Below, piece after piece: positions 33,013 through 41,115 of a stretch of 64,000 nt of DNA. Source of the stretch: Oscillospiraceae bacterium (GTDB lineage: Bacteria > Bacillota > Clostridia > Oscillospirales > Oscillospiraceae); contig CAJTEA010000014.1 of NCBI GenBank assembly GCA_910575265.1, positions 1 to 64,000 on the forward strand, given 5' to 3'. A model generated the notes under the pieces. The model had not been told where the DNA came from. It did not search any database and saw nothing but the letters and a program-made list of their open reading frames with translations. The translations under genes were made by a program, and so were the position numbers. Within the stretch, counting starts at the first letter, position 1. Each line of letters starts with the position of its first letter.

Positions 33013-33717
33013 TCAGTTGTGCTTATTGATGATGGCGGTATTCCGCTTCCCGGTCTCCAAGTCGATAAGTCGGACGTAAAGAGACACTTTGTTGTCCTCG
33101 TTCAGACTGTCCCACATTGGCCCAGCCAACTCGCGGGCCTCGGTCAGGGCGCCCATCTCCACCTGCCGGGGCTCTCCCTGGAAGGAGGGCAGGGGGTCGC
33201 CGTCGCTCTGGTAGGTGTGGATGAAGTGGCCCGTGCCGGGAACGGGGCTGTCGTACTCGAAGAAGTACCGGCAGCAGCAGGCGGGGTCGCCGTCCATGCT
33301 CTTGAGGATGGACAGGTTGTAGGAGCCGTCGGGCTTCATCACCCCGGAGATGCGGGGGGTCCAGTTGGGGCCGTCGGGCTCGAATTTCCGGGTATTCAGG
33401 GCGTGCCGGTAGCAGTGGCCCTGGGCGATATGGTCCCGGATGGTGTCGGTCTGGTCGCCGTTGGTCACCACCAGCAGGCCGTTGGGCAGCAGCCGGACGG
33501 GGTGGTAGATAATCAGGGAGGGGTCGGTCATCTTGCTCTCGTCGAAGGCCCGGGTGCGGATTCCGTCCTCGGTGTTTTCAAAGACCCGGTTGCGGCTGTT
33601 CTCGCTCCGGCCCATGATGAAGTAGGCCGCCACCGCCCGGTTGTTGACTGTGCGGCCCAGGAGGATGCCCCGGCCGGGGTAGGGGTTTTCCGAAAGATAT
33701 TTGTTCAGGTCGATCAT
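33013..33717 (-). CDS. IMP cyclohydrolase (PurO-type)
   Basis: This 234-residue protein matches the stand-alone IMP cyclohydrolase family known as PurO in archaea and found in some clostridia. It has ENPYPGRGILLGRTVNNRAV, AAYFIMGRSENSRNRVF, then LIIYHPVRLLPNGLLVVTNG and GPNWTPRISGVM. It closes FAICAR to IMP, the last step of the pathway. Together with the transformylase-only PurH it replaces bifunctional PurH. Its ATG overlaps the purN stop by four bases (ATGA), and an AGGAGG lies 12 bases upstream. Confidence 0.87.
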   Translation of the reverse strand: MIDLNKYLSENPYPGRGILLGRTVNNRAVAAYFIMGRSENSRNRVFENTEDGIRTRAFDESKMTDPSLIIYHPVRLLPNGLLVVTNGDQTDTIRDHIAQGHCYRHALNTRKFEPDGPNWTPRISGVMKPDGSYNLSILKSMDGDPACCCRYFFEYDSPVPGTGHFIHTYQSDGDPLPSFQGEPRQVEMGALTEARELAGPMWDSLNEDNKVSLYVRLIDLETGKRNTAIINKHN

Positions 33718-34361
33718 ACAATAACATGTCCTCCTATGATTTTTACAGCGCGCCCCTCCACCTTCAGATCGTCCCGGCACAGCAGGTCTACCGCCTTAGG
33801 CAGCAGCTTCCACTCGCACTCCTCCATTACCCGGCGCTGGAGGCTCTCCGGGGTGTCGTCAGGCAGGACGTCAATAGCCTTTTGCAGTACAATCGGCCCG
33901 CCGTCCGGCTCAGCGGTGACCAGATGGACGGTGGCGCCGGTGACCTTCACGCCGTAGGCCAGGGCCTGCTCGTGGACGTGGAGGCCGTAGGCCCCCTTGC
34001 CGCAGAAGGAGGGAATCAGGGCGGGGTGGATGTTGAGAATTTTGTTGGGGTAGGCCTGGACGATCTCATCGGTGAGGATAACCATAAACCCGGCCAGTAC
34101 CACGATGTCCGCGCCCATCTCCTGAAGAAGGCTTACCAGGGCCCTGGTGTAGGCCTGGTTGGATTTCCAGCCCTTTCTGGGCAGGATATAGCCGGGGATG
34201 CCCGCCTGTTTGGCCCGTTCCAGGGCGTAGGCCTCCGGGTTGGAGGAGACCACCATACCGATTTCCCCGCAAAGGAACTCCCCCCGGCCCTGGGCGTCGA
34301 TGAGGGCCTGTAAATTGGTCCCGCCGCCGGAGACAAGGACGGCGATTTTTTTCCTGCTCAT
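33714..34361 (-). CDS. purN: Phosphoribosylglycinamide formyltransferase
   Basis: This 215-residue GAR transformylase (10-formyl-THF dependent, step 3) starts KKIAVLVSGGGTNLQALIDA. It holds the catalytic Asn-His-Asp set in KILNIHPALIPSFCGKGAYG and the Asp in VTGATVHLVTAEPDGGPIV. Its start overlaps the purM stop by four bases, and its own stop overlaps the PurO-type start. The length is normal. Confidence 0.95.
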   Translation of the reverse strand: MSRKKIAVLVSGGGTNLQALIDAQGRGEFLCGEIGMVVSSNPEAYALERAKQAGIPGYILPRKGWKSNQAYTRALVSLLQEMGADIVVLAGFMVILTDEIVQAYPNKILNIHPALIPSFCGKGAYGLHVHEQALAYGVKVTGATVHLVTAEPDGGPIVLQKAIDVLPDDTPESLQRRVMEECEWKLLPKAVDLLCRDDLKVEGRAVKIIGGHVIV

Positions 34362-35422
34362 ACGGGGATGCTGACGGTGCCGAAGGAGACGCCCTTGTCT
34401 CCCGTCTGCACACAGCCCACCTCCTCCGCGTCGGTCTCGCCGGCGGCGTGGAGGATGGACAGGGCCTTGTCCGCCTGGTCCGCGGGGACAGCCAGCACCA
34501 TGCCCAGGCCCATGTTGAAGGTGTTGTACATGTCGTGCTCCGGGATATTGCCCCGCTCCTGAATCAGCTTAAAGATGGGCAGCCGGGGCAGTGCGGCGGT
34601 GTTGAAGAAGGCCTCCAGCCCCTTGGGCAGCATCCGGGGGACGTTTTCATAGAAGCCGCCGCCGGTGATATGGCTGGCGCCGTGGAGGTCAATACCGCCC
34701 TCCAGCAGGGCCAGGACGGGCTTTACATAGAGCTTGGTGGGGGCCAGCAGGGCCTCGCCCAGGGACTTGCCCTGAAGCTCCTCTATGGGGGCGGTGAGGT
34801 CGGCGCGCTCGATGTCAAAGACCTTGCGCGCCAGGGAGAAGCCGTTGGAGTGGACGCCAGAGGAGGCCAGGCCGATCAGGACGTCGCCCTCGGCCACCTT
34901 GGAGCCGTCGATGATTTTCTCACGGTCCACCATGCCCACGGCGAAGCCGGCCAGGTCATAGTCGTCGGGGTTCATGACGCCGGGGTGCTCGGCGGTCTCG
35001 CCGCCGATGAGGGCGCAGCCAGACTGGACGCAGCCCTCCGCCACGCCGGATACGATGTCAGCCACCTTCTCCGGCTCATTTTTGCCGATGGCGATATAGT
35101 CCAGGAAGAACAGGGGCTTGGCGCCGCAGCAGATAATGTCGTTAACGCACATGGCCACGCAGTCGATGCCGATGGTATTATGCCGGTCCAGAAGCTGGGC
35201 CAGACGGATCTTGGTGCCCACGCCGTCAGTGCCGCTGACCAGTACCGGCTCCTTCATCCCGGACAGGTCGGGAGCAAACAGGCCGCCGAAGCCGCCGATG
35301 CCGCTGACCACGCCGGGAATTATAGTCCGGGCCACATGCTGTTTCATCAGCTGTACGCCCTTGTAGCCGGCCTCAATGTCCACACCGGCGGCGGCGTAGG
35401 ACGCGGAATGAGAGTGTTCCAT
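34358..35422 (-). CDS. purM: Phosphoribosylformylglycinamidine cyclo-ligase
   Basis: This 354-residue AIR synthetase (ATP-dependent ring closure, step 5) has YAAAGVDIEAGYKGVQLMK, GFGGLFAPDLSGMKEPVLVS and GTDGVGTKIRLAQLLDRHNT. It also has CALIGGETAEHPGVM, IGLASSGVHSNGFSLARKV and HGASHITGGGFYENVPRMLP. All ATP-binding elements of the PurM/ThiL fold are visible. GGAGG is nine bases before the ATG. It is followed without gap by purN. Confidence 0.96.
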   Translation of the reverse strand: MEHSHSASYAAAGVDIEAGYKGVQLMKQHVARTIIPGVVSGIGGFGGLFAPDLSGMKEPVLVSGTDGVGTKIRLAQLLDRHNTIGIDCVAMCVNDIICCGAKPLFFLDYIAIGKNEPEKVADIVSGVAEGCVQSGCALIGGETAEHPGVMNPDDYDLAGFAVGMVDREKIIDGSKVAEGDVLIGLASSGVHSNGFSLARKVFDIERADLTAPIEELQGKSLGEALLAPTKLYVKPVLALLEGGIDLHGASHITGGGFYENVPRMLPKGLEAFFNTAALPRLPIFKLIQERGNIPEHDMYNTFNMGLGMVLAVPADQADKALSILHAAGETDAEEVGCVQTGDKGVSFGTVSIPV

Positions 35423-35443
35423 AGGGAAGAACCTCCAAATATT

Positions 35444-36868
35444 TTATTCTTTTCCGGACCAGCAGTAGGTACACACCTTGTCACGGTCGATGCCGATGGC
35501 CTCCAGAAGGCCGTCCAATGACTGGTAGCCCAAAGAGTCGAAGCCAAACTGCTGGCAGATGGTTTTCAGCATGCACTGTCCCCGCTGGGTGCCGGCGTCG
35601 GCGTATTCCTCCAGATGCCGCTGGCCCTCGTCGCCCTCCAGCTCCTGAATGGTGCGCCGGGCCAGCAGGTCCATGTCCGAGTTACCCCGGGAAAAGTTCA
35701 GGTACTTGCAGCTGTACATGATGGGGGGGCAGGCGGAGCGCATGTGGACCTCCCTGGCCCCGGACTCATAGAGGAATTCCACCGTCTCCCGCAGCTGGGT
35801 GCCCCGAACGATGGAGTCGTCCACAAAGAGCAGTTTTTTGTCCTGAATCAGCTCCGGGACAGGAATCTGCTTCATTTTCGCCACCTGGTTGCGCACCTCC
35901 TGGTTGGCGGGCATGAAGGACCTGGGCCAGGTGGGGGTGTATTTCACGAAGGGCCGGGCAAAGGGGGTGCCGCTCTGGTTGGCGTAGCCGATGGCGTGAG
36001 GAATGCCAGAGTCGGGAACGCCGGCCACATAGTCCACCTCAGGCAGGATACCCCGCTCCTTTTCGTCCCGGGCCATGATGGCGCCGTTTTGGTAGCGCAT
36101 GACCTCCACGTTGACCCCCTCGTAGTTGGAATTGGGGTAGCCGTAGTAGCTCCAGAGGAAGGCGCAGATTTTCATTTCCTTCCCGGCGGGGGAGAGAACC
36201 TCGTAGTCCCCGGGCCGGATGCGGACGATCTCCCGGGGGCCCAGCTCATAGGCGTCCTCATAGCCCAGCTTGTGGTAGGCGAAGGACTCGAAGGATACAC
36301 AGTGCCCCCTGTCGTTTTTGCCGATGAGGACGGGCAGACGGCCCACCCGATCCCGGGCGGCGATGATCTCCCCCTGGTCGGTGAGGATCAGCAGGGTGAG
36401 GGAGCCCTCAATTTCCTCCTGAGCGTGGAGGATGCCCTCCGCCAGATCGTCCTTCTGGTTGATGAGGGCGGCGGCCAGCTCGGTGGAGTTGACCTTGCCG
36501 GAGCTCATAGCCATGAACTGGTGTCCGTGGTCGGAGAAATACCGCTCTACCAGCTCGTCGGCGTTGTTGATGATGCCCACAGTGGTGATGGCGTACAGCC
36601 CCAGGTGGGAGCGGACCAGCAGCGGCTGGGGGTCGGTGTCGCTGATGCAGCCGATGCCGGAGGCGCCGTGAAAATCGGCCAGGTCCTTCTCAAATTTGGT
36701 GCGGAAGGGGGTATTTTCAATGGAGTGAATCTGCCGCTGAAAGCCGTCTTTGGCGTCGTGGAGAATCATGCCGCCCCGGCGGGTGCCCAGGTGGGAGTGG
36801 TAATCCACCCCGAAAAAGATATCAAGAGAGACATCCTGCGTGGAAACAGCCCCAAAAAAGCCGCCCAT
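35444..36868 (-). CDS. purF: Amidophosphoribosyltransferase-like protein lacking the N-terminal Cys
   Basis: This 474-residue protein aligns with PurF, which makes phosphoribosylamine from PRPP and glutamine (step 1). The phosphoribosyltransferase part is intact: PRPP loop KKLLFVDDSIVRGTQLRETV, and iron-sulfur-type cysteines near CPPIMYSCKYLNFSRGN and the C-terminal CTYC. The glutaminase part keeps HSHLGTRRGGM and GIINNADEL, but the start is MGGFFGAVS instead of the propeptide/MCGIFG with nucleophilic Cys. The start is fixed by the SD-like AGGGGG. It may use free ammonia, need a partner, or be regulatory. Confidence 0.88.
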   Translation of the reverse strand: MGGFFGAVSTQDVSLDIFFGVDYHSHLGTRRGGMILHDAKDGFQRQIHSIENTPFRTKFEKDLADFHGASGIGCISDTDPQPLLVRSHLGLYAITTVGIINNADELVERYFSDHGHQFMAMSSGKVNSTELAAALINQKDDLAEGILHAQEEIEGSLTLLILTDQGEIIAARDRVGRLPVLIGKNDRGHCVSFESFAYHKLGYEDAYELGPREIVRIRPGDYEVLSPAGKEMKICAFLWSYYGYPNSNYEGVNVEVMRYQNGAIMARDEKERGILPEVDYVAGVPDSGIPHAIGYANQSGTPFARPFVKYTPTWPRSFMPANQEVRNQVAKMKQIPVPELIQDKKLLFVDDSIVRGTQLRETVEFLYESGAREVHMRSACPPIMYSCKYLNFSRGNSDMDLLARRTIQELEGDEGQRHLEEYADAGTQRGQCMLKTICQQFGFDSLGYQSLDGLLEAIGIDRDKVCTYCWSGKE

Positions 36869-36881
36869 GTTACCAGCCCCC

Positions 36882-37592
36882 TTATTTGCCCATGAGGCGC
36901 TTGCTCATCTCCTGATAAGCGCCCTCCACGTTGCCCAGGTCCCGGCGGAAGCGGTCCTTGTCCAGCTTTTCCCCGGTCTTGGAGTCCCAGAAGCGGCAGG
37001 TGTCGGGGCTGATCTCGTCGGCCAGGACGATGGCGCCATCGCTGGTTTTGCCGAACTCCAGCTTGAAGTCCACCAGGGTGACGCCGCACTCCGCCAGCGT
37101 TTGCTTCAGGAAGTCGTTGACCTGGAAGGCGTACTTCTTAATCAGCTCGATCTCCTTCCAGGTGGCCAGCTTCAGGGCCACGGCGTGGTAGTCGTTCATG
37201 AGGGGATCGTGGAGGTCGTCGTTTTTGTAGGAGAACTCAATGGTGGGAGCGTCAAAGACGATGCCCTCCTCCACGCCGTAGTGCTTGGCGAAGGAGCCGG
37301 CGGAGATGTTGCGGACAATGACCTCCAGAGGAACGATGGACACCTTCTTTACAACGGTTTCCCGTTCGTTCAGCTCCTCCACAAAGTGGGTGGGGACCCC
37401 CGCCTTCTCCAGCTGCCGCATGAGGAAGTTGGTCATTTGGTTGTTAACGGCCCCCTTGCCGATGATGGTGCCCTTCTTCAGGCCGTCAAAGGCGGTGGCG
37501 TCGTCCTTGTAGGACACGATGACCATGTTGGGGTCCTCGGTGGAAAAAACTTTTTTGGCCTTACCCTCGTAGAGCTGTTCCAGTTTATTCAT
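36882..37592 (-). CDS. purC: SAICAR synthetase
   Basis: This 236-residue enzyme joins CAIR and aspartate using ATP (step 7). Features are [61 protein letters not shown] and [14 protein letters not shown]. The length is standard. It lies between purE and purF on the minus strand. AAAGGACG precedes the ATG. Confidence 0.97.
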   Translation of the reverse strand: MNKLEQLYEGKAKKVFSTEDPNMVIVSYKDDATAFDGLKKGTIIGKGAVNNQMTNFLMRQLEKAGVPTHFVEELNERETVVKKVSIVPLEVIVRNISAGSFAKHYGVEEGIVFDAPTIEFSYKNDDLHDPLMNDYHAVALKLATWKEIELIKKYAFQVNDFLKQTLAECGVTLVDFKLEFGKTSDGAIVLADEISPDTCRFWDSKTGEKLDKDRFRRDLGNVEGAYQEMSKRLMGK

Positions 37593-37635
37593 AATAATAC
37601 GTCCTTTCCAAAATGATCTGTTGTGCTGTAAAGGG

Positions 37636-38130
37636 TCAACCGTTCAGCTCCGCCTGGAGCACGGCTTCTTTCTCGGCGATCTGTTCGGCCATTTTCTCCC
37701 GGGCCTGGTCCAGCTTAGCGGCCAGAGCGTCGTCGGAGACGGCCAGAATCTGGGCGGCCAGCACGGCGGCGTTTTTGGCCCCGTTGATGGCCACGGTGGC
37801 CACCGGGATGCCGCTGGGCATCTGGACGGTGGCCAGCAGGGCGTCCAGGCCGTCCATAGCCCCCCCCTTCATGGGGATGCCGATCACCGGCAGAGTGGAG
37901 TTGCCCGCGAAGGCCCCAGCCAGGTGCGCGGCCATTCCGGCGGCGCAGATCAGCACGCCGAAGCCGTTGGCCCGGGCGTTTTTGGCGAACTCCGCGGCGG
38001 CGGCGGGGGTGCGGTGGGCGCTGAGGATGTGGGCCTCGTAGGGGATACCAAACTCGTCCAGCTGCTTGCGGGCCCCCTGGACCACAGGCCAATCACTGTC
38101 AGAGCCCATAATAACGGCGACTTTTTTCAT
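37636..38130 (-). CDS. purE: N5-CAIR mutase
   Basis: This 164-residue class I PurE moves the carboxyl of N5-CAIR to CAIR (step 6). The active-site motif is [20 protein letters not shown], with the conserved HRTP in [18 protein letters not shown] and [20 protein letters not shown]. The ATG at 38130 is chosen over an upstream codon because AAAGGAG lies eight bases before it. No purK is seen. It is the first structural gene of the purine operon and lies just after a leader hairpin. Confidence 0.97.
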   Translation of the reverse strand: MKKVAVIMGSDSDWPVVQGARKQLDEFGIPYEAHILSAHRTPAAAAEFAKNARANGFGVLICAAGMAAHLAGAFAGNSTLPVIGIPMKGGAMDGLDALLATVQMPSGIPVATVAINGAKNAAVLAAQILAVSDDALAAKLDQAREKMAEQIAEKEAVLQAELNG

Positions 38131-38145
38131 TGCGGATGCTCCTTT

Positions 38146-38184
38146 CAAAAAGCGCAGGCTATCTGCGGATAGACAGATAGCCTG
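38146..38184 (-). terminator. Attenuator-like terminator before purE
   Basis: A perfect 11-bp stem CAGGCTATCTG/CAGATAGCCTG (arms 38174-38184 and 38155-38165, loop of eight) is followed on the minus strand by CGC and five Ts. It lies directly before the purE SD and after a short leader ORF, so it can end transcription prematurely. Confidence 0.78.
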
Positions 38185-38192
38185 ACAGCGCG

Positions 38193-38255
38193 TTATGGGG
38201 TAATTTTGAGCGGATTGGGGCCGTAAAAGCGTCGAAACTGGTAAAAGTCAGACAC
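38193..38255 (-). CDS. Putative 20-residue leader peptide of the purine operon
   Basis: A GTG at 38255 with AAGGGAGG seven bases upstream opens MSDFYQFRRFYGPNPLKITP. The stop lies nine bases before the attenuator hairpin. Arms GGGGCCGT and ACGGCCCC (38257-38264 and 38217-38224) pair across the start region and could hide the SD. No run of one amino acid is present, so the signal may be RNA folding or translation efficiency rather than a single tRNA. Being a translated leader is inference. Confidence 0.5.
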   Translation of the reverse strand: MSDFYQFRRFYGPNPLKITP

Positions 38256-38286
38256 AACGGCCCCTCCCTTCTGGAATTCAGGTACC

Positions 38287-38315
38287 ATTTTATAGGAAAC
38301 ACGCGCCTTTTGCAA
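38287..38315 (-). promoter_or_regulatory. SigA promoter of the purine operon
   Basis: TTGCAA and TAAAAT are 17 bp apart on the minus strand, about 30 bases before the leader ORF and 155 bases before purE. Confidence 0.75.
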
Positions 38316-38388
38316 GAGGGAGAATGAATTTCGTAGGCTTGTACAAGAAAAAATCGGAATGAACCGGAAAAGGTTGTCAAAGAAGGGA

Positions 38389-39477
38389 CTATGACAGAAG
38401 GCCGGCGGTGGTCAGGATGTGATCCACCATATTGACCCGCCGGGGCCAGGCGGCCTCCGCCGCCCGGTCCAGCCGCCGCCGGTAGACAAAGCCGGGGGCC
38501 TCCACCATCGCGTGGGAGCATAGGGTGACGAATTCCTCCAGGTCATAGGCCCCATACACCACATCGGGGAACGGCTCCACCTGACCGGGCCTCAGCATGG
38601 ACACCACCGGCTTTCCGGTGGCCAGATACTCATAGACCCGGGGGGAGACCACATCGTCCTGGGGCCGGTTGCTTTGAAGGTCAAAGAGCACCTGACAGCG
38701 GTACAGCCAGTCGGGGACCTGGGTTGGCGGCAGGGCGCCGGGGAGAAACACGTTGGAAAGCTGCTCCAGGCGGCTTAGCAAGGGGTTGTCCTCCATCCTG
38801 CCCAGCAGCAGAAAGCCCCAGTCGGGCCGGACCTGGGCGGCGTAGAGCACCGGGGACAGATCCAGCTCTTCCCGGATGGCGCCGCACCAGCCCAGAATGG
38901 GGGCGGTTACTCCGGGGAGGGGATCGGAGTGGGGAATATCTGGGGCGAAGAGGGGCAGGTTGATCCCGTTGGGCAGCAGGGCGATATTGGGGCTGCACGG
39001 GGACAGCCGCTCAGAGAGCAGGGGGGAGGCGGCAAACACCACATCCGCCGCCTGGGCCAGACTGCCCTCCCAGTGGCTGGGCAGGTTTTCCCAGTTCTGG
39101 TCGCAGTCATAGACCAGAGCGCTGTACTCCAGCCGGTCCAACAGATGGATTTGGCGGGGGTGGGTGGTCCACAGCAGCGGCTCAGAGAAGCGCCGGCGGG
39201 CGGCGGCGTCCTGGATAAACCGGCCTATTTTATTCCACGCCCGCCGAAAGAGCAGGCGGTTTCGCTCCGGGATGGGAAAGCGGATGGGGGGCAGAGTGTA
39301 AACTGTCACGTTGGGCCGGACCTTCTGTCCTTGTTTCTGGTAAGATTTGTCGGTGGGTGTCTGGGCGGGGGAGAAATATAAAATCTGGGTGTCCCGCAGG
39401 CGGGAAATAATCTGCTGGGTGCGCCCGGGCAGCTTGTTGGACCAGGGTTCGCTGGACAGGCAGAGAATTTGCTTCAC
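38389..39477 (-). CDS. Glycosyltransferase, GT4-like fold
   Basis: This 362-residue protein has a GT-B arrangement. The N-terminal domain is MKQILCLSSEPWSNKLPGRT, and the donor domain has GWCGAIREELDLSPVLYAAQ, FLLLGRMEDNPLLSRLEQLS and the late acidic/Glu motif SPRVYEYLATGKPVVSMLRP, typical of GT4-type retaining enzymes. Donor and acceptor are unknown; no adjacent polysaccharide genes are seen. The GTG at 39477 has CGGAGG nine bases upstream. Divergent, overlapping promoters separate it from the PAP2 gene. Confidence 0.82.
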   Translation of the reverse strand: MKQILCLSSEPWSNKLPGRTQQIISRLRDTQILYFSPAQTPTDKSYQKQGQKVRPNVTVYTLPPIRFPIPERNRLLFRRAWNKIGRFIQDAAARRRFSEPLLWTTHPRQIHLLDRLEYSALVYDCDQNWENLPSHWEGSLAQAADVVFAASPLLSERLSPCSPNIALLPNGINLPLFAPDIPHSDPLPGVTAPILGWCGAIREELDLSPVLYAAQVRPDWGFLLLGRMEDNPLLSRLEQLSNVFLPGALPPTQVPDWLYRCQVLFDLQSNRPQDDVVSPRVYEYLATGKPVVSMLRPGQVEPFPDVVYGAYDLEEFVTLCSHAMVEAPGFVYRRRLDRAAEAAWPRRVNMVDHILTTAGLLS

Positions 39478-39500
39478 GGGGAAATACCTCCGAAAAAAGG

Positions 39501-39553
39501 TTGACTTGTAGAGAATTTACTCTTATTATAGTATAGTTCAAACGAGGGGTCAA
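39501..39553. promoter_or_regulatory. Overlapping divergent SigA promoters
   Basis: Plus strand: TTGACT (39501-39506), 17 bp, TATTAT (39524-39529) for the PAP2 gene. Minus strand: TTGACC (39548-39553), 17 bp, TATAAT (39525-39530) for the glycosyltransferase. The -10 boxes overlap, so the two promoters must compete. Confidence 0.82.
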
Positions 39554-39579
39554 GTAAATACCGGAAGGGAAGTTTTTAG

Positions 39580-40149
39580 ATGTTCGATGCCCTGCTTCAG
39601 CTGGACGGAAATATCCTGCTGTGGATTCAGGAATATGTGAGAAGCACCTCTCTCAGCGTAGTGCTTGCGCCCTACACTATGCTGGGCGACGCGGGATTGA
39701 TGTGGATCACTCTGTCGCTGGCGATGCTGTGCTTCCGAAAAACGCGAAAGGCGGGGGCGCTGGCCCTGTGCGCCATGGCGCTGGGGATGGTGGTGACAAA
39801 CCTGACCATCAAGCCGTTGGTATCTCGCCCCAGACCCTGGCTGGTGGTGGAGGGACTGGGCCACATTGTGGAGGAGAACGATCCAAATTCCTTTCCGTCG
39901 GGACATACCTGCGCCGCCTTTGCCGCCGGAATGATATGGCTGCGGACCCTGCCCTGGAGGTGGGGGAGAATTACCGCCGTGGTCCTGGCGGCTTTGATGG
40001 GCTTGTCCCGGCTCTATGTAGGGGTCCATTATCCCTCCGACGTGCTGGCGGGCGCTGTGATAGGCGCCCTGTGCGCCTGGGCGGTTTGGAACGCGTATCA
40101 GATTTACAAGGGAAGTAAAACCAATTTGAAAAATGCGGAGGAGAGGTAA
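39580..40149 (+). CDS. PAP2-family membrane phosphatase
   Basis: This 189-residue membrane protein has the three PAP2 signature motifs. They are KPLVSRPRPW (KX6RP), FPSGHTCAAF (PSGH) and SRLYVGVHYPSDVLAG (SRX5HX3D), with five or six transmembrane helices. Family members remove phosphate from phosphatidate, undecaprenyl pyrophosphate or related lipids on the outer face of the membrane. A role in undecaprenyl-PP recycling is plausible but not proven. The aminotransferase gene begins two bases later, so they are co-transcribed. Confidence 0.92.
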   Translation: MFDALLQLDGNILLWIQEYVRSTSLSVVLAPYTMLGDAGLMWITLSLAMLCFRKTRKAGALALCAMALGMVVTNLTIKPLVSRPRPWLVVEGLGHIVEENDPNSFPSGHTCAAFAAGMIWLRTLPWRWGRITAVVLAALMGLSRLYVGVHYPSDVLAGAVIGALCAWAVWNAYQIYKGSKTNLKNAEER

Positions 40150-40151
40150 CA

Positions 40152-41003
40152 ATGTGGAAAACGGTAGGATATTATAATGGAGAAATTGGTCCGCTGGAGG
40201 AAATGAAGGTTCCCATGAACGACCGGGCCCTCTACTTCGGCGACGGGATCTACGAGGCCACCTGTGTGGCGAACCGGGTTCCCTTTGCCATTGAGGACCA
40301 TCTGGACCGGATGTACAACAGCCTGCGTCTGCTGGAGATTCCCTTCAAGCTGGGGCGTGAGCAGGTCAGGGCGGAGCTGCGGAAGGTCATCGACGCGGCG
40401 GAGGACGCCCCTGTCCATTTCCTGTACTGGCAGGTATCCCGGGGGGTGGCGCCCCGGAATCACGTGTTCCCGGGGGCGGAGGTGGAACCCACCCTGATGG
40501 CCTATGTGAAGCCCCACACCATGAAGTCCATGGATAAGCCTTACCGGCTCATTTCTCTGGAGGATAACCGCTTCAAGCTGTGCAACATCAAGACTTTGAA
40601 CCTGATTCCCAGCGTGCTGGCCAACCAGCGGGCGGCGGAGGCCGGCTGTGATGAGGCGGTGCTTCACCGGGGCAGCCGGGTTACCGAGTGCGCTCACAGC
40701 AATATCTCCATCCTGAAGGACGGCGTTTTGCGCACCGCGCCCACTGATGAGCTGATTCTTCCCGGCATCACCCGGAAGCATCTGCTGTCCCTGGCCAGGG
40801 AGCACGACATCCCCGTGCTGGAGGAGCCCTTCTCCATGGTGGAGCTGATGAACGCGGACGAGGCGATCGTCACAAGCTCCAGCGCCCTGTGCATGCGGGT
40901 GGAGTCCATCGACCACATCCCCATGGGCGGGAAGGACCCCCAGCGGATTCAGCTGCTTCAGGACGCTTATCTGGCGAAGTTTCAGCGGGAGACGGCAAAA
41001 TAA
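40152..41003 (+). CDS. dat: D-amino-acid aminotransferase (class IV PLP enzyme)
   Basis: This 283-residue fold-type IV aminotransferase aligns closely with Bacillus D-alanine aminotransferase. It has NDRALYFGDGIYEATCVANR, DHLDRMYNSLRLLEIP, YWQVSRGVAPRNHVFPG and the PLP lysine in LCNIKTLNLIPSVLANQ. The PLP-ring Glu is in VTECAHSNI, and IVTSSSALCM follows near the end. It interconverts D-Ala/2-oxoglutarate and D-Glu/pyruvate, supplying D-Glu for cell wall. Branched-chain aminotransferases are the alternative. It is followed by a very strong hairpin. Confidence 0.85.
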   Translation: MWKTVGYYNGEIGPLEEMKVPMNDRALYFGDGIYEATCVANRVPFAIEDHLDRMYNSLRLLEIPFKLGREQVRAELRKVIDAAEDAPVHFLYWQVSRGVAPRNHVFPGAEVEPTLMAYVKPHTMKSMDKPYRLISLEDNRFKLCNIKTLNLIPSVLANQRAAEAGCDEAVLHRGSRVTECAHSNISILKDGVLRTAPTDELILPGITRKHLLSLAREHDIPVLEEPFSMVELMNADEAIVTSSSALCMRVESIDHIPMGGKDPQRIQLLQDAYLAKFQRETAK

Positions 41004-41050
41004 AGCGAATAATGAGGACAGGAGGCAATCCAGCTCTCCAATTTTAATAC

Positions 41051-41091
41051 AGCGAGAGCCGGCGCGGTCAAATGCCGCGCCGGCTCTCGCT
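41051..41091. terminator. Bidirectional terminator hairpin
   Basis: A perfect 17-bp stem (41051-41067 with 41075-41091, loop TCAAATG) lies between the convergent aminotransferase and SDR genes. T-runs are weak on both sides, but the stem is very stable. Confidence 0.72.
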
Positions 41092-41115
41092 GTCAATAGT
41101 TTCCAACGCTTCCGC

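Noticed and set aside
31831-33957. A 708-codon plus-strand frame opposite the DUF1266/DUF2185 and PurO-type genes
   Set aside because: Composition is that of an antisense shadow in high-GC DNA, with no SD or domain, while the minus strand has coherent genes.
38193-38264. Known purine-related riboswitch (guanine, PRPP, ZTP) before purE
   Set aside because: The stems and conserved loop sequences of these classes are not visible; the region fits a leader ORF plus terminator better.
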